NCBI GenBank assembly: GCA_943736015.1
Contig: OX031070.1
Span: forward strand, 20,853,673-20,917,672
DNA: 64,000 nt
Direction of reading: 5' to 3'
Source of the DNA: Tridacna crocea
Taxonomy: Eukaryota > Mollusca > Bivalvia > Cardiida > Cardiidae
Shown: piece by piece, positions 45,664-57,789 of the stretch
How the letters are laid out: each line of letters starts with the position of its first letter
How positions within the stretch are numbered: the stretch's first letter is position 1
Notes under the pieces: model-generated
The model's database searches: none
Seen by the model: only the letters and a program-made list of their open reading frames with translations
Told to the model about the DNA's origin: nothing
Position numbers and translations under genes: made by a program

Positions 45664-47957
45664 TGGGCGTGTTCCTTTCGCGTGTTTTGGCACAATGTTC
45701 TAGAATGCCGTTCTGGAATGTGCGAAAGGAATATTTCAGAACGCAATACACTGTTCTGGAAGTATGTTCTAAATGGAGCATGCTCGGAACATTGTTCTAA
45801 ATCATATGGAAATGAAAGTACATTGGCATGATGACTGTTGCAAGACCTACAGTCATAGCTGTGTTAGTAAAGGAAACTATCTGCTACAAAGAGAGAATAG
45901 AGACGAGTCTGCTATGCCCCTATTTATGGTATTTCATGTCGTAAACAAGAGGGCCATTGGCCATGGAACGCTCACCTTAGACTATACCTTATGAGTGAAA
46001 TTCAATTCTTTGAGCAACTTTGGTAAAGCTTCACCCAAGGAACATCCCTGCCAAGTTGCATCAAGATTGGCCCAGTGGGTTAGAAGAAGATGTTTAAAGA
46101 AATTGTTGATGGGCGACAGACGCCGGACATAGGGCAATCAAATATCATAAAGCTCTACACCTTCCAGTTCCAAAGAAGAATTCTACATTTTCCTTTTTTG
46201 TCCTATGTTCGAACTTGTGGTCCCCGTGGCTGGGTCAGTTTTAACCAAAGCAGCATCCTTGGAACAAACTTGGTAGAGGTCCACTCAAACATGCTACATA
46301 CCAAGTATCAAGGCTCTACACCTTCCCGTTTAAGACAAAAAGAAATTTAAAATTTTCCTTCTTTGTTCCTATGTTCGAACCTATGACCTCCGGGGCAGGG
46401 CCGGTTTAAACGCCAGGGACATCATATGACCAAATTTGGTAGAGGTCCACTAGAAGATTCTGCATACCAAATATCAGAGCTCTGCACCTTCAAGTTTCAG
46501 AGAAGATTTCTAAAGTTTTCCTTCTTTGTTGCTATGTTCGAACCTGTGACCTCCCGAGGCAGGGCCAGTTTTGACCCCAAGGGCACAATATGAACAAACT
46601 TGGTAGAGATCCACTAGGAATTGCTACATGCCAAATATCATAGCTCTATGCCTTCTAGTTATAGAGAAGAAGAATTTTAAAATTTTCTTTCTTTGTCCCT
46701 ATGTTCGAACTTGTGACCCCCGGGGCAGGACCAGTTTTGACCCCACGGGCATGATTTGAACAAACTTGATAGAGGTCCACTAGGAGATGTCACAAACCAA
46801 ATATCAAAGCTCTATGCCATCTAGTTTCAGAGAAAAAGAAATTTAAAATTTTCCTTCTTTGTTCCTATGTTCAAACTAGTGACCCCCGGGGTGGGGCCAG
46901 ATTTGACCCCAGGGACATTATTTGAATAAACTTGGTAGAAGTCCACTAGGAGATACAACAGACCAAATATCAAAGCTCTTTGCTTTCTAGTTTCTGAGGA
47001 AAAGAATTTTAAAGTTTTCCTTTTTTGTTCCAATGCTCAAACTTGTGATCCCCGGGGTAGGGCCAGTTTTGACCCCAGGGACATAATTTGAACAAACTTG
47101 GTAGAGGTCCACTAGGAGATACAACAGACCAAATATCAAAGCTCTACGCCTTCAAGTTTCAGAGGAGAAGATTTTTAAAGTTTTCCTTCTTTGTTCCTAT
47201 GCTCAAACTTGTGACCCCCGGGGTGGGGCCAGTTTTGACCCCAGGGGCATAATTTGAACAAACTTGGTAGATGTCCACTAGGAGATGTCACATACTAAAT
47301 ATTAAAGCTCTACGCCTTCAAGTTTCAGAGGAGAAGATTTTTAAAGTTTTCCTTCTTTGTTCCTATGCTCAAACTTGTGACACCTGGGGTGGGGCCAGTT
47401 TTGACCCCAGGGACATAATTTGAACAAACTTGGTAGAGGTCCATTGGGAGATGCTACATACCAAATATCAAAGCTCTACCCCTTCTACTTTCAGAGGAGA
47501 AGATTTTCAAAGATTTCGTTTTTCTTTTTTTCGTTTTGTTACCATGGCAACCAGAGTTATGTGTGGAATTAAATTCTTTGAACAATTTTGGTAGAGCTCC
47601 ACCCAAGGAACATTCCTGCCAAGTTTCATGATGATTGGCCCAGTGGTTTAGGAGAAGATGTTTAAAAGAAATTGTTGACGGACGACGTACGACGGACGCC
47701 GGGCGATCACAATAGCTCACCTTTAGCACTTTGTGCTAAGGTGAGCTAAAAATAACAATGTATTGCAAATTTTGCCATGAAGAATTGTCCGTCTTTCAGT
47801 CGTCTTGTATCACCTAGCAACCGTTCAGCAGGTGCGCTACAACTCGATTGGATTAGAACAGTTAGAACATGTTCTGAAGAATACGGTACATTGTTCCGAA
47901 ATACTCCATTGATCTAGAACATGGATTGTTCGGAGTAGCGAAAAGGAATACGCCCCA
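45664..47957. mobile_element. inverted-repeat element split by a pearl-like insertion
   Basis: Left end GGGCGTGTTCCTTTCGC (45665) and right end GCGAAAAGGAATACGCCCC (47937-47955) are imperfect inverse repeats. Both sides carry repeated TGTTCTxGAAxxT phrases. The middle is the pearl-like element H2. Confidence 0.62.
45945..47754 (+). mobile_element. pearl/Helentron-like tandem-repeat element H2
   Basis: Starts CAAGAGGGCCATTGGCCATG and CGCTCACCTTA; ends GACGGACG-type tract, TTAGCACTTTGTGCTAA hairpin and TAAGGTGAGCTAAAAA. About eight monomers of ~165 bp, marked by CTATGTTCGAAC...GTGACC and TTGGTAGAGGTCCACTAG. No protein. Confidence 0.74.
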
Positions 47958-48863
47958 TATTTACTAGTATTCCATCCAACAACGAACAAGGGATGCCAAA
48001 GAAGCCAAAATTAACCATTTGGGCAAGTGGTGCATCACACTGTGGGCAACTGCTAATGGTCGTTCACATATTGACATTAAACAAATAGGGTAGCGGAAAA
48101 AAATACCTCAGAAGTTTACTTACAGCATGAAGAGCTTCAGTGTTGACCGAACATCGATCTACCGTAATTATTATAAATCCTATGCCTAATTACAAACAAA
48201 ACAGACATCAAGATTGGTATTGAATCATTTTAATGTTTATTGAGAAATTGTCAAGTACTAACATTAAATAGTAGGAGTATTGCAATGTTAATTAGCTATT
48301 TAAAAAAAAAAATCGAGTATGATCTCATTATGATCCGGCTAATTAATTCATTATCTCCCTGAAACGAATTTGCCGACACCTCTGGATATGAATACAAATC
48401 TTTACTCAATTTTTACCCCTAGACCGCCAAGTCCGACTCGAGGACCTTTCCGGACAACATACATTCAGATCCAACTGCACAGAACGTGCAGTCTGATCTT
48501 GAATCCACACTTTCCGATATGGAGATATTTTTCCCTAAAATAAGTTTTGAATTAGCAAAATTTGGGATTTTACCATGACTTGAAAGTTTCATTTCACTTA
48601 TTTAGCAGATTTAAGGTCAAGAATTTTTGCATGAGTGAAAAAGAAACCACTCTGACAAAAGGAGATACAACTTGCTCTGTACAGTAACACTGCCTCTATC
48701 TCTACCTCAGTTATGCTGTTTGTAACAGTGATCTGCTGTGCAAGGCGAAAAAGATAGCTGTAACAAGCTGAAAATCCAACAAGGAATAATTTTCTCCCTG
48801 GAACCTTGTATGCAATTTCTTTCAACACAAAATAATACGAGACTTGCTCGGTGGAAAGATGGT
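47958..48863. other. intergenic with one family C hairpin
   Basis: 48420-48520: CCCTAGACCGCCAAGTCCGACTC followed by AGATCCAACTGCACAGAACG and its inverse. Remainder unassigned. Confidence 0.45.
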
Positions 48864-49087
48864 TTAACCCTTTACCAAACAATCCCTGGTTTTTACAACC
48901 CCTGAGATAGAAGCCTTTTAAAAACATTGTTGGTATAGGAGAAAATGCTGGTAATAAGCATTTTCACGTTTTTCCACAATTTTTTCTACCCTGCCGGGAA
49001 ATTTTTTTTTTAGTTACGTTTATTTTGATGTCTGCAAGTGCTTTCAATTTGGACTAGTCTAAAATCTTTGTTGTTTGATACAGGGTA
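48864..49087 (+). mobile_element. family A MITE
   Basis: TTAACCCTTTACCAAAC left; right end TTGATACAGGGTAA. Hairpin centre GGTAATAAGC. Confidence 0.75.
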
Positions 49088-49406
49088 AATATATCTGCAA
49101 AAGGTTTTGACCCAGGTCAGCCTGCCCAGTCCGAGTAGGCTAAACTGTGCCGAAAGTTATTGCTATTGGCCAATTTTCTGCATGACAAAGGACCAGTCTG
49201 CACATAGATTGATTCGGTCGTAAGACAGTAGAGATTTCATAGATCCCCATAATCATACAATAACTTGCTTGGTACGATGCATCACAGACTTGTATTGCCC
49301 TCTTTTCCCAGAGCATCCCCAACATAAAACTGAGCTCTTCGGACGGCCTCAAATACAGTTTACTTACTTTGAGCTATTTACACTATTTTTTTTGTTTAAA
49401 CATCTT

Positions 49407-49743
49407 TTAAACTCTTTACCGAACAACAAAAGTTTAGACTTATACAAGTTGAACACATTTGCAGACAATAAAATAAACGTGGCTCAAAAATTGAAACTTG
49501 ACTTTAGAAATGTAGAAAACATTGGTTACCCGCATTTTCTCCTTTTCCCACAATGTTTTTGGAAGGCTTCTCCCTGTGGGGCTACAAAACCAGGAACAGC
49601 TACATTTTTATTTCATTATGAAAATATTGTGAGAAAAGGAGAAAATGCTGGTTACCAGCATTTTCTCCTTTTCCCACACTGTTTTCAAAAGGCTTCTTCC
49701 TGTGAGGCTACAAAACCTGGAAAATCTACGTCTTTATTGCATT
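49407..49743 (-). mobile_element. family A MITE with tandemly repeated hairpin end
   Basis: First part (49407-49605) lacks the left hairpin arm. The second (49612-49743) repeats hairpin plus right arm, both ending in a GGCTACAAAACCxGGAA phrase and TTTATTxCATTA. This is a ~135-bp tandem duplication. Confidence 0.65.
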
Positions 49744-49970
49744 AACTCATTACCACACAATCCCTAATTTTTAAGCCCCCGAGAAAAAAACCTTTTGAAA
49801 ACACTGTGGGAAAAGGAGAAAATGCTGGTAACCAGCATTTTCTCTTTTTCCCACAGTGTTTTCTACCCTTTCCAGGATAAATTTTAATTTTTCAGTCACC
49901 TTTATTTTGTTGTCTGCAAATGCTTTCAGTTTGAACCAGTCTAAAATTTTGTCGTGTGGTAATGGGTTAA
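49742..49970 (+). mobile_element. family A MITE, complete
   Basis: TTAA at both ends; ACACTGTGGG/CCCACAGTGT paired subtype. Confidence 0.85.
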
Positions 49971-51088
49971 GCTGTCTTTTATCACAAAATACTTCAATAA
50001 TGAATTCTTATGCAAGTTTCATAAAAATGGCTTAATTTTTGAACCCACATTTAATGAAGAAGTACACTTTGAAATACATAAACGTGTCCGATCCAAGGTA
50101 AGATTGTATGCTATTTGCAGTCTGATCTTGATCTATGCTGACCTGAAATGCCACCATCTAACGAGGTCTGGTTTATATTTTGGCCCTAACAGAGATTATT
50201 GTACAAGTAATACATGCACATATACATGTACTTTTTAGAAAACAAGGCAGGTGGAAAGAACACTGATATAACAATTCAGCTTCGGTCATTTCCTCTGATT
50301 TACACAATACCATCTGGATATTATGTAAATTTCACCTTACAGAAGTCTGCTTAATAAAACAGTGACAAAACAAGACATTTCCCAGTCTTGAAGAAATTGC
50401 GAAGTTGTTCTCAAAGTCTTATGAAGCAAATAGATTTCAGGGAGAAAGGAGTTAGCGGTCACATAACTGATACAAAATAAGACTTTAGAGAGTACATGAG
50501 AGAAGTTATTCAAGTTGTTTTAACAAAAACAAAGAAGAAATGTGAGCAATAGCATGAATGAATGTAACAGTATCATATAAAACAGTGGACACCAAGAAGC
50601 TTGTATGCTACTCGTGGTCACTTATTTTTTGTAATGTTTAACCCTTTTCCAAACATCAGATGTTTTACTACTCTAGATCAAAAGCATTTGAACCACACTC
50701 TGGAAAAAAGGGGCTTTATGCATCTATATGATACATGATACCAGCCGAACTCATCACTTAACTACTGATCCATAATAGCCACCTTTTTTTAATAATTGAC
50801 TTATTCATGAGGTAGACTGGTCCCTTGACAAACAGAAAATTAGCCAATAGCAAAAAGATTCGGCTCAGATCAGCTTGCGGGGACTGTGCAGGCTGACCTG
50901 GATCAATACTGTTCACAGACGCATTAAGCCCCTTTTTCACAGAGCATAGCATTTATTCATAGGTACAGCCTTTGTATTTATCTCAAGAATTTCTCAATTT
51001 TGAAAGTAAGATAACTTCTGATTGGCTAAAACGCTGTAGCCTATCAAAATTTAGAAAGTTCTGAAAAATAAGACTAAGAACTGTCTTT
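49971..51088. other. intergenic, mostly unassigned
   Basis: A family C half-hairpin at about 50115-50145 (GCAGTCTGATCTTGATCTA), a family A scrap at 50640-50720, and a worn family E piece from 50987. Confidence 0.45.
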
Positions 51089-51345
51089 CTTATTGTGGGA
51101 AAAGGAGAAAATGCCACTAACCAGCACTTCCTTCTTTTTTTCCACAATATTTACTAGTATCATTCCATGGCAATTCCCATCACATTATTCACATGTTGTC
51201 TGCCATGCATTCAATATTGACCGTTCCAAGATAGTATCACTACAGCTGTAACAGTGCTTTTAGGCTGATTAGTGGGTTCGTTCACATTGACACATTGAGT
51301 TACAAAAATGACATTCAGAAAGAAGCCTTTTGAAAACAACTGTTA
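51089..51345 (+). mobile_element. family A MITE, eroded
   Basis: Hairpin GGGAAAAGGAGAAAATGCC with weak partner arm; a short left-arm scrap follows at 51313-51345. Confidence 0.5.
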
Positions 51346-51470
51346 TGTAATGCAATAACAGGTCTTGTATTGTAATGAATTTTACAGTGAATATACAAAA
51401 ATCTTTCCGTAAAACCTTGTCTTTTTTCTACAGACATTTTTATGTATGGTTGAATGTTACACCCCATTCC

Positions 51471-51750
51471 ATAACTCTTTACCAAACAACAGAATTTTAG
51501 ACTTAACCAAATTGAAAGCATATGCAGAAGACAAATATAATGTTGCTAAAATAATAATTGTTCTCATTTGTAAGATACATGTACATTCTTGGAATAGAAG
51601 AAAATGCTGGTAACCAGCATTTTCTCCTTTTCCCAAAGTTTACTACCCGATGAAAAACAAAAATAGTTATTTTAGCAGCTTTGAATTTATCATCTGCAAA
51701 TGGTTTCCATTTGGTCCAGTCCAAACTTTTGTTATTTGGTAAAGGGTTAA
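51471..51750. mobile_element. family A foldback made of two right halves
   Basis: ATAACTCTTTACCAAACAAC and AATTGAAAGCATATGCAGA on the left, ATCTGCAAATGGTTTCCATTTGG and TTTGGTAAAGGGTTAA on the right. Both outer parts are the right arm in opposite orientation, joined by GAAAATGCTGGTAACCAGC. Confidence 0.72.
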
Positions 51751-51805
51751 AAGCATTCATAGTGTCATATTCTATGTAACTCATGATGGGATTTGTTTTT
51801 AAAAG

Positions 51806-51871
51806 GTTAAAAATATTGTGGAAAATTGAGAAAATGCTGGAAATAAAAGCCCCTCCTTTTCCCACAAGGAT
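51806..51871. mobile_element. family A hairpin fragment
   Basis: TTGTGGAAAATTGAGAAAATGCTGG with a remnant right arm, ending at the next TTAA. Confidence 0.5.
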
Positions 51872-52101
51872 TTAACCCATTACCACACGAGAAAAATTTA
51901 GACTGGTCCAAACTGAAAGCATTTGTAGACGACAAAATAAAGGTGACTGAAAAATTGAAATTTGTTCTGGGAAGGGTAGAAAACACAGTGGGAACAGGAG
52001 AAAATGCTGGTTATCAGCATTTTCTCCTTTTCCCCCCAGTGTTTTCAAAAGGCTTCTTTCTCAGGGGTGTCAAAATTAGGGATTGTGTGGTAATGGGTTA
52101 A
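51872..52101 (-). mobile_element. family A MITE, complete
   Basis: TTAA 51872-51875 and 52098-52101; CACGAG left-arm subtype like 15210 and 5928. Confidence 0.86.
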
Positions 52102-52129
52102 AAGCTCAGTTGTCATTGGATTTATCTGT

Positions 52130-52262
52130 GAACAAGGTAAACAACATCGTGGAAAAGGGAGAAAATGTTGGTTAAACAACAATTTCTCTCTTTTCTAAAA
52201 AAATTTCTAAAAAACTTTTTACTTTGTATTCTAAAACACTGTATAGTTTGGTAAAGGGTTAA
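52130..52262 (-). mobile_element. family A MITE, left half lost
   Basis: Worn hairpin (GAAAATGTTGGTTAAACAAC) and right end TTTGGTAAAGGGTTAA. Confidence 0.58.
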
Positions 52263-52529
52263 GCACATATGGGAAACATCATAAAGTTTCAAAATATGAT
52301 ATTTTACTGAATGTATTTATGAAGATTTGAATAGAACATAATTACATATAGCTTTTATTCTGATAACCTTGAATAATTTTGTGTAATACCATAGTACAGG
52401 TTGAAAATGAAGACAAAAAATGTAAAATATTATAACAATATATGTTTAACTGATGACATACAGGTGGATCTTTCCTTTTAAATGACTAAGTTCATGAAAA
52501 TGCTAATTTTGTTACCACACAGGCTCTTT

Positions 52530-52760
52530 TTAATCCACTACCACACAGCAAAATTTTCGACTTATCCAAATTGAAAGCATAAATTTTGCAGACAATTTCA
52601 AGGTGGTTTAAATTGTTCAATTTTGCTTTGATAGGATAGAAAACTTTGTGGGAAAAGGAGAAAATGCTGGTTACCAGCATTTTCTCCTTCCCCACAATGT
52701 TTTCAAAAGGAAAGCTTCTTCCTCCGGTGTTAAAAGTCATCATTGTGTGGTAAATGGGTA
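52530..52760 (-). mobile_element. family A MITE
   Basis: TTAATCCACTACCACAC left; GTGTGGTAAATGGGTAA right; hairpin intact. Confidence 0.78.
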
Positions 52761-52934
52761 AATATACCACAAATAAATGAGTGTTACTCTGTGAAAAAGG
52801 AGCTTAATGTATTTGCAAAAAGTATGGACTAATGTCAACTCGCACAGTTTGCGAAGGCTGAAACTTTTTGCTATTTATAAATTTTCTGCACATCCAAGGA
52901 CCAATCTGTCTTATAATTAAATAAGTTGTAAAAA

Positions 52935-54228
52935 CAAGAGGGCCATGATGGCCCTGTATCGCTCCACTGGCTAATTCGTAAAAACACTACAAGCCAAACA
53001 TTACATTATTTGGCCAACTGGTTTCAAACTTGAGGGCATACAATTTTTTTCCATAAAATCCAACAAAAAAGTTGTGACCCCTGGGCAAATCCAGTTTTGA
53101 CCACAAAGCTATAATTACTTGAATCCTGGTGGAGGTCTACAAGATAAAGCCCCATACCAAATAATACAGGTCTAGAATGTGTGGTTATAAACAAGAAGAT
53201 TTTCAAATTTTTCTCAATAAAAGGCCCTGTAAAACATAAAATCCATGAGACAGGGCTAAATTTAGTGGTCCCAGTCTTTATTATGGTTAGTAACAAGATG
53301 ACTTAGAAAGTCATCACAAAAGCCCATGTAAAACTTGTGACCCCTGGTGTGGGGACAAACTTGACCCTAAGGCTGTAATTTGGGCCCTCCTGGTAGAGGC
53401 CCACTAGATAAAGCTACATGCAAAATTTGGTAGCCCTAGGCCTTATAGCTAGGTACAAGTAGATTTTTAAAAAATTCCCAATATGAGCCCATGTAAAACT
53501 TGTGACCCCCAGGACAGGGCCAAATTTGACCCCAGGGCTACAATTTGGGCACCTTTGGTAGACAACCACTTGATAAAGCTAGATGCAAAATTGAGTAGCC
53601 CTAGGCCTTATGGCTTGGTACGAAAAGATTTTTAAAGTTTTCACTATATAAGCCCATAAAAAACTTGTGACCCCCGGGGCCGGGCCAAATTTGACCTCTG
53701 GGCTATCATTTGGGCACTCTGGGTAGAGGTCTACTAGATAAAGCTACATGCCAAATTTGGTAGCCCTCGGCCCTATGGCTAGGTACCAGAAGGATTTTAA
53801 AGTTTTCCCTATATAAGCCCATATAAAACTTGTGACCCCCAGGGTGGGGCCAATTTTGACCCCAGGGCTAATATTTGAAGGAACTTGGTAGAGGTCCACT
53901 AGATAAAGCTACATGCCAAATTTGGTAGCCCTAGGTCTTATGGTTTCAGATAAGAAGATTTTTAAAAATTTTCAATATTTTTCAGTTTTGTTGCCATGGC
54001 AAACAGAGTTTTTGAAGGAATAAAATTCTTTCAAGGATTTCTGAAGAGGACCATGGCAGGATCATTTCTGTGAAGTTTCATCAAAATTGGATGGGTAGTT
54101 TCAGAGAAGAAGATGTTTGAAATAAAAGTTAACGCACGCACAGACGGACGGACGCACAGACGGACGGACGATGGACACCGGGCCATGACATAAGCCCGCT
54201 GGCCTTTGGCCAGTGGAGCTAAAAAAAA
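52935..54228 (+). mobile_element. pearl/Helentron-like tandem-repeat element H3
   Basis: Starts CAAGAGGGCCATGATGGCCC and TCGCTCCACTGGC; ends GACGGACG tract, CTGGCCTTTGGCCAG hairpin and GCCAGTGGAGCTAAAA. About six ~165-bp monomers with AAACTTGTGACCCC and GGTAGCCCTAGG phrases. Confidence 0.74.
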
Positions 54229-54805
54229 GGATTTTATTTAGCCAAAATTATGTGATGCCTAGCTTTGTGCAATGAATTACTGAAATGCTTTAATTTCCCT
54301 ATTTCCAAAGTAAAGCTCAAATGCGAATAGCAGTAGAATTATATGATGGGAAAGGATAGTTTTGCTAAATGTTTTGGCAAATCATGTGCAAAAATGATAC
54401 ACTTTTTGTAACAAGCAATTATTGCTCCATTTCTCACACAGTTTCCTAAGCTTACATTATGGAGGAGTGTAATAACGTCTTTTGTGTGGTAATAATTTAA
54501 CAGAGAAATGGGAAAATGAAGGTTTGTGTATGTATTAATAACTTGTCTACAACAATATAAATAACATTAGAAACAAGTTCATTGTAAAAACACTCCATCT
54601 TGTCACTGATAACTGAACTAGATACATGGTTATATTCCTGAATATACAGTTCACACATATTTATGCACATCACTGTTACCGTAACTTATAAACCTTTGTT
54701 TCTACCTCCCACTGGAAAAATGCTAATCTATCAACAATGAATCTCTGCCAACTATTTCTCTACTAATGCACCAATAATCTGCCCCCTTCAATCCTTCAAC
54801 AGTAT
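54229..54805. other. intergenic spacer
   Basis: One worn family A right end at 54440-54500 (TTTTGTGTGGTAATAATTTAA); otherwise unassigned. Confidence 0.45.
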
Positions 54806-54985
54806 ATCTCATTACCAGATGACAGTATTTCAGACTTTTCCAAATATAAAGCAGATGCAGATCTCAAATTAAATCTGGCTCATATGATAAAAGTTGTCTT
54901 AAAAAAGGTAAAAAGCACCGTGAAGGAAGAAGAAAATGCTGATTACCAGCATTTTTCAAACACCATCTATCACATCAAGCAAAGG
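54806..54985 (-). mobile_element. family A MITE, right end lost
   Basis: TCTCATTACCAGATGAC left arm and a short hairpin GAAAATGCTGATTACCAGC. Confidence 0.55.
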
Positions 54986-55087
54986 GTTATCTCATTACTA
55001 TGCAGATACAACTTTTTACATTGCTAGAGTCGACAGTAAGCCTGCAAGCAATTGCTCCTTGCACAGAACATTTCTGGTACCCCTTCT

Positions 55088-55314
55088 TTAACTCTTTACC
55101 ACAGGAGAAAATTTTAGACTGGACCAAATTGAAAGCATTTGCAGACGACAAAATAAAGGTGACTGAAAAATTGAAATTTGTTCTGGGAAGGGTAGAAAAC
55201 AGTGGGAAAAGGAGAAAATGCTGGTTACCAGCATTTTCTCCTTTTCCCACAGTGTTTTCAAAAGGCTTCTTTCTCGGGTGCATCAAAAGTAGGGATTGTG
55301 TGGTATTGGGTTAA
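55088..55314 (-). mobile_element. family A MITE, complete
   Basis: TTAA at both ends; outer hairpin step reads AACAGTGGG against CCCACAGTGTT, missing two bases on one arm. Confidence 0.85.
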
Positions 55315-55660
55315 GATGTTTGCTCATTTTTATGTAAAATTTATAGAGGTGTATGTCAAAATATATATTCCTTTTTACTTTAATTTTTTCCTTTAGGTCC
55401 ATTTTTTCTTTTGGATGGAGAAAAGGAATACTGATACAGAAAACAATCTAGGAAAAGTGAATAAGTAAATGCAAACAATTTTCCACAATTTGTTCAAAAA
55501 CTATAAGATGCAGGGCTCTGGAAAAGCTGTCTTACATACAAACACATGAACAAGAAACTTTTGGATTAGTACATGTACTTCATTATCATAACTTTTTCTG
55601 ATAATTCATGAGAAAGTCCGCATCAGTATTTCACAAGGCAAAACAATAGCTGCCGTGAAT
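55315..55660. other. intergenic spacer
   Basis: No element recognised. Confidence 0.5.
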
Positions 55661-55935
55661 ATTTCTGTCTTTTGTAGGGTAGAAAATATTGCGAGACAGA
55701 AATGCTGCTTATCTGCATTTCCTCCTTTTTCCACCATGTTTTCAAATCGAAACCATTTACAGACCACCAAATAAAAGTGACTGAAAATTTGAACTTCGTT
55801 TTGTGGAGGGTAGAAAGCATTGTGGGAAAAGGAGAAAATGCTGGTTACCAGCATTTTCTCCTTTTCTCATAATGTTTTCTAAAGGCTTCTTTCTATGAGT
55901 CGTCAAAAGTAGGGGTTGTGTGGTAATGGGTTCAA
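55661..55935 (-). mobile_element. family A hairpin fragment fused to a near-complete copy
   Basis: 55670-55745 is a worn hairpin with its own core (GAAATGCTGCTTATCTGC). From 55745 a second copy starts mid-arm (AATCGAAACC) and ends GGTAATGGGTTCA. Confidence 0.62.
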
Positions 55936-56199
55936 TCTTTGTAGGATAATGCAATGTTAGACCTGTTCATTTAAATAGTATTTCCAAAGGGTAAATGTGG
56001 GTCATCTGGTAGAATTTGTCTTTAGAAATGTAGCAAACACTGTAGCTGAAGCAAAAGATGGTTTGTTATTACAGTTTCCTTTTTTCCCTCATATTATCAA
56101 AGCTTAATTCCTCAAGAAAACTAATGACTGTTTGGTAAAGGATTTTGACCATTTTTCACCCCTTCACAGCACCTAAGCAGAACATGAAGACCGATCTCT

Positions 56200-56752
56200 T
56201 CTCTTTTCTACAGGCTTCTTTCTCAGGGTCGTAAAAAGTCGTCAATTTTTTAGTTACTTTCATTTTGTCATCTGCTAATGCTTTCACTTTCGACTCAAGC
56301 CAAGGCTGATAATTCATTATGCTACTCTACCCATGGCAGATCGAGCTTGATTTTTACATTCCCCCGATATGCTTTTTCATTGGATGCAGCCAGCTCTAAC
56401 TTTGTTTGCAGCCAGCTCTAACTGTAACAAAGAAAATCGCTCGTAGCATGTCATCTTTGATAAAAATAGAATAAGGTTGCTACCTTTCGAATAGAAGATA
56501 AACATGGAAACCCACATGGATGTCTGCTTATCACTTCATGTGTATTCGTAAGCGGTTTGTAAAACAAATTTTCATTGGCTTTTAGAAATATGACGTAAAG
56601 ATGGTAATAACCACCATCCAATAGAGGGCGAATCGCAGGAATCTCAAAATCGGGCTCAATCAGCCAAGGTAAGATCTACACAGTGATAATAACCTTGGCT
56701 CGCGAAGATGCCTTTGACTGGTCTAAAAGTTTCTTGTTTGGTAAAAAGTTAA
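56200..56752 (+). mobile_element. family A right half split by another insertion
   Basis: TTTTGTCATCTGCTAATGC (56264-56282) and GACTGGTCTAAAAGTTTC ... GGTAAAAAGTTAA (56715-56752) belong to one family A right arm, separated by the ~400-bp insert at 56298-56700. Confidence 0.6.
56298..56700. mobile_element. insertion bounded by AGCCAAGG inverted ends
   Basis: AGCCAAGGCTGATAAT on the left, GTGATAATAACCTTGGCT on the right. An internal tandem phrase GCAGCCAGCTCTAACT occurs twice (about 56388 and 56408). Class unknown. Confidence 0.5.
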
Positions 56753-56876
56753 ACCTTTAAAGGAAACAATGGAAATGCTGGCAAGCAGCATTATTGCTTT
56801 CATACCTGGTTTCTTACCTTCCAACAAGTAATGTCATTTAAGTGACATTTAATTTGTTGTCTGCAAGTTTTCACAG

Positions 56877-57093
56877 TTTACCCTTTATTTCTATGGCATC
56901 TCTAATTGACCCAAAATAACAGCAAGGATGAGGCCATTTCTTAAGTGTATATGACACCTTTTGATAGCACAGAAAACATTGTGATAAAAGGTGAAATTGC
57001 TCGTCACGAGCAATTTCACCTTTTGCCACACTGTTTTCCAAAGGCTCCTACAAGCAATGTGTAAAAATGAGTATCTATGGTATAAAGGGTTAA
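56877..57093 (-). mobile_element. family B MITE
   Basis: Left end shortened (TTTACCCTTTATTTC), TTAA on the right (57090-57093); hairpin GCTCGTCACGAGC. Confidence 0.8.
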
Positions 57094-57127
57094 AACAAGT
57101 GTTATCCTTTATACATCTGGTAAACAG

Positions 57128-57397
57128 TTAATTCTCTACCTAACAACAACAACGTTTAAGACTTGTCCAAACTGAAAACATTTCAAGATGACAATTTATA
57201 TGTGATTCAATCAATGGAACTTGTGTTTGATTGGGTAGAAAACATTGTGGAAAACAGGAGAAAATGCTTGTTACTTGTATTATATCCTTTTCCCACAATG
57301 TTTTCAAAAGGCTATCTTTCTCATGGTCATAAAACAAGCTACTGTGTGGTAGCTATCTTTCTCAGGGTAATAAAAGCTATTGTGTGGTAATGAGTTA
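57128..57397 (-). mobile_element. family A MITE with duplicated right end
   Basis: TTAA at both ends. The right arm AGCTATCTTTCTCA ... GTGTGGTA occurs twice in tandem (about 57312 and 57350), making this copy ~40 bp longer. Confidence 0.76.
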
Positions 57398-57469
57398 AAA
57401 GTGTTATGCAACAAAACTATGTTCAACTACAACTAAAGTCTTCAGCAGGAGGCAGTAACATTATTTCTC

Positions 57470-57786
57470 ACATAACCCCAAGTTTTAACCATGCTAACAG
57501 AAGCAAACTTTCGAAAACATTGTTAGACATGCAGGAAATGCTGGTAACCAACATTTTCTCTGTTTAACCAACATTTTCTCTGTTTCCTACAGTTTTCTAC
57601 TTTTTTCCCAAGACACATCTCGATAGGTGAGTGCAACACTATTCCGAGTGCCTGTACAATGTACGGGCACTTAGAATAGTGTTGCACTCAACCATCGATC
57701 TCATAACTCTAGTAATGTTTAATTTGCTGTCTGAATGATTTCAATACAGACGAGTCTCGTGGCTTTGTTGTCCAGTAAAGGGTTAA
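57470..57786 (+). mobile_element. family A MITE carrying a nested hairpin
   Basis: Left end worn (ATAACCCCAAG); AACCAACATTTTCTCTGTTT is tandemly doubled; right end CCAGTAAAGGGTTAA. A separate 61-bp hairpin sits in the right arm. Confidence 0.65.
57629..57689. repeat. perfect-stem hairpin nested in family A
   Basis: GAGTGCAACACTATTC pairs with GAATAGTGTTGCACTC, and the inner AGTGCC/GGGCACT and GTAC steps also pair, leaving a very short centre. Confidence 0.75.
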
Positions 57787-57789
57787 CCA

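Noticed and set aside
49269..49745. 158-aa plus-strand open frame, the longest in the window
   Set aside because: Runs through two family A hairpin ends (residues like [21 protein letters not shown] are translated palindrome). The same phrase appears in dozens of frames on both strands.
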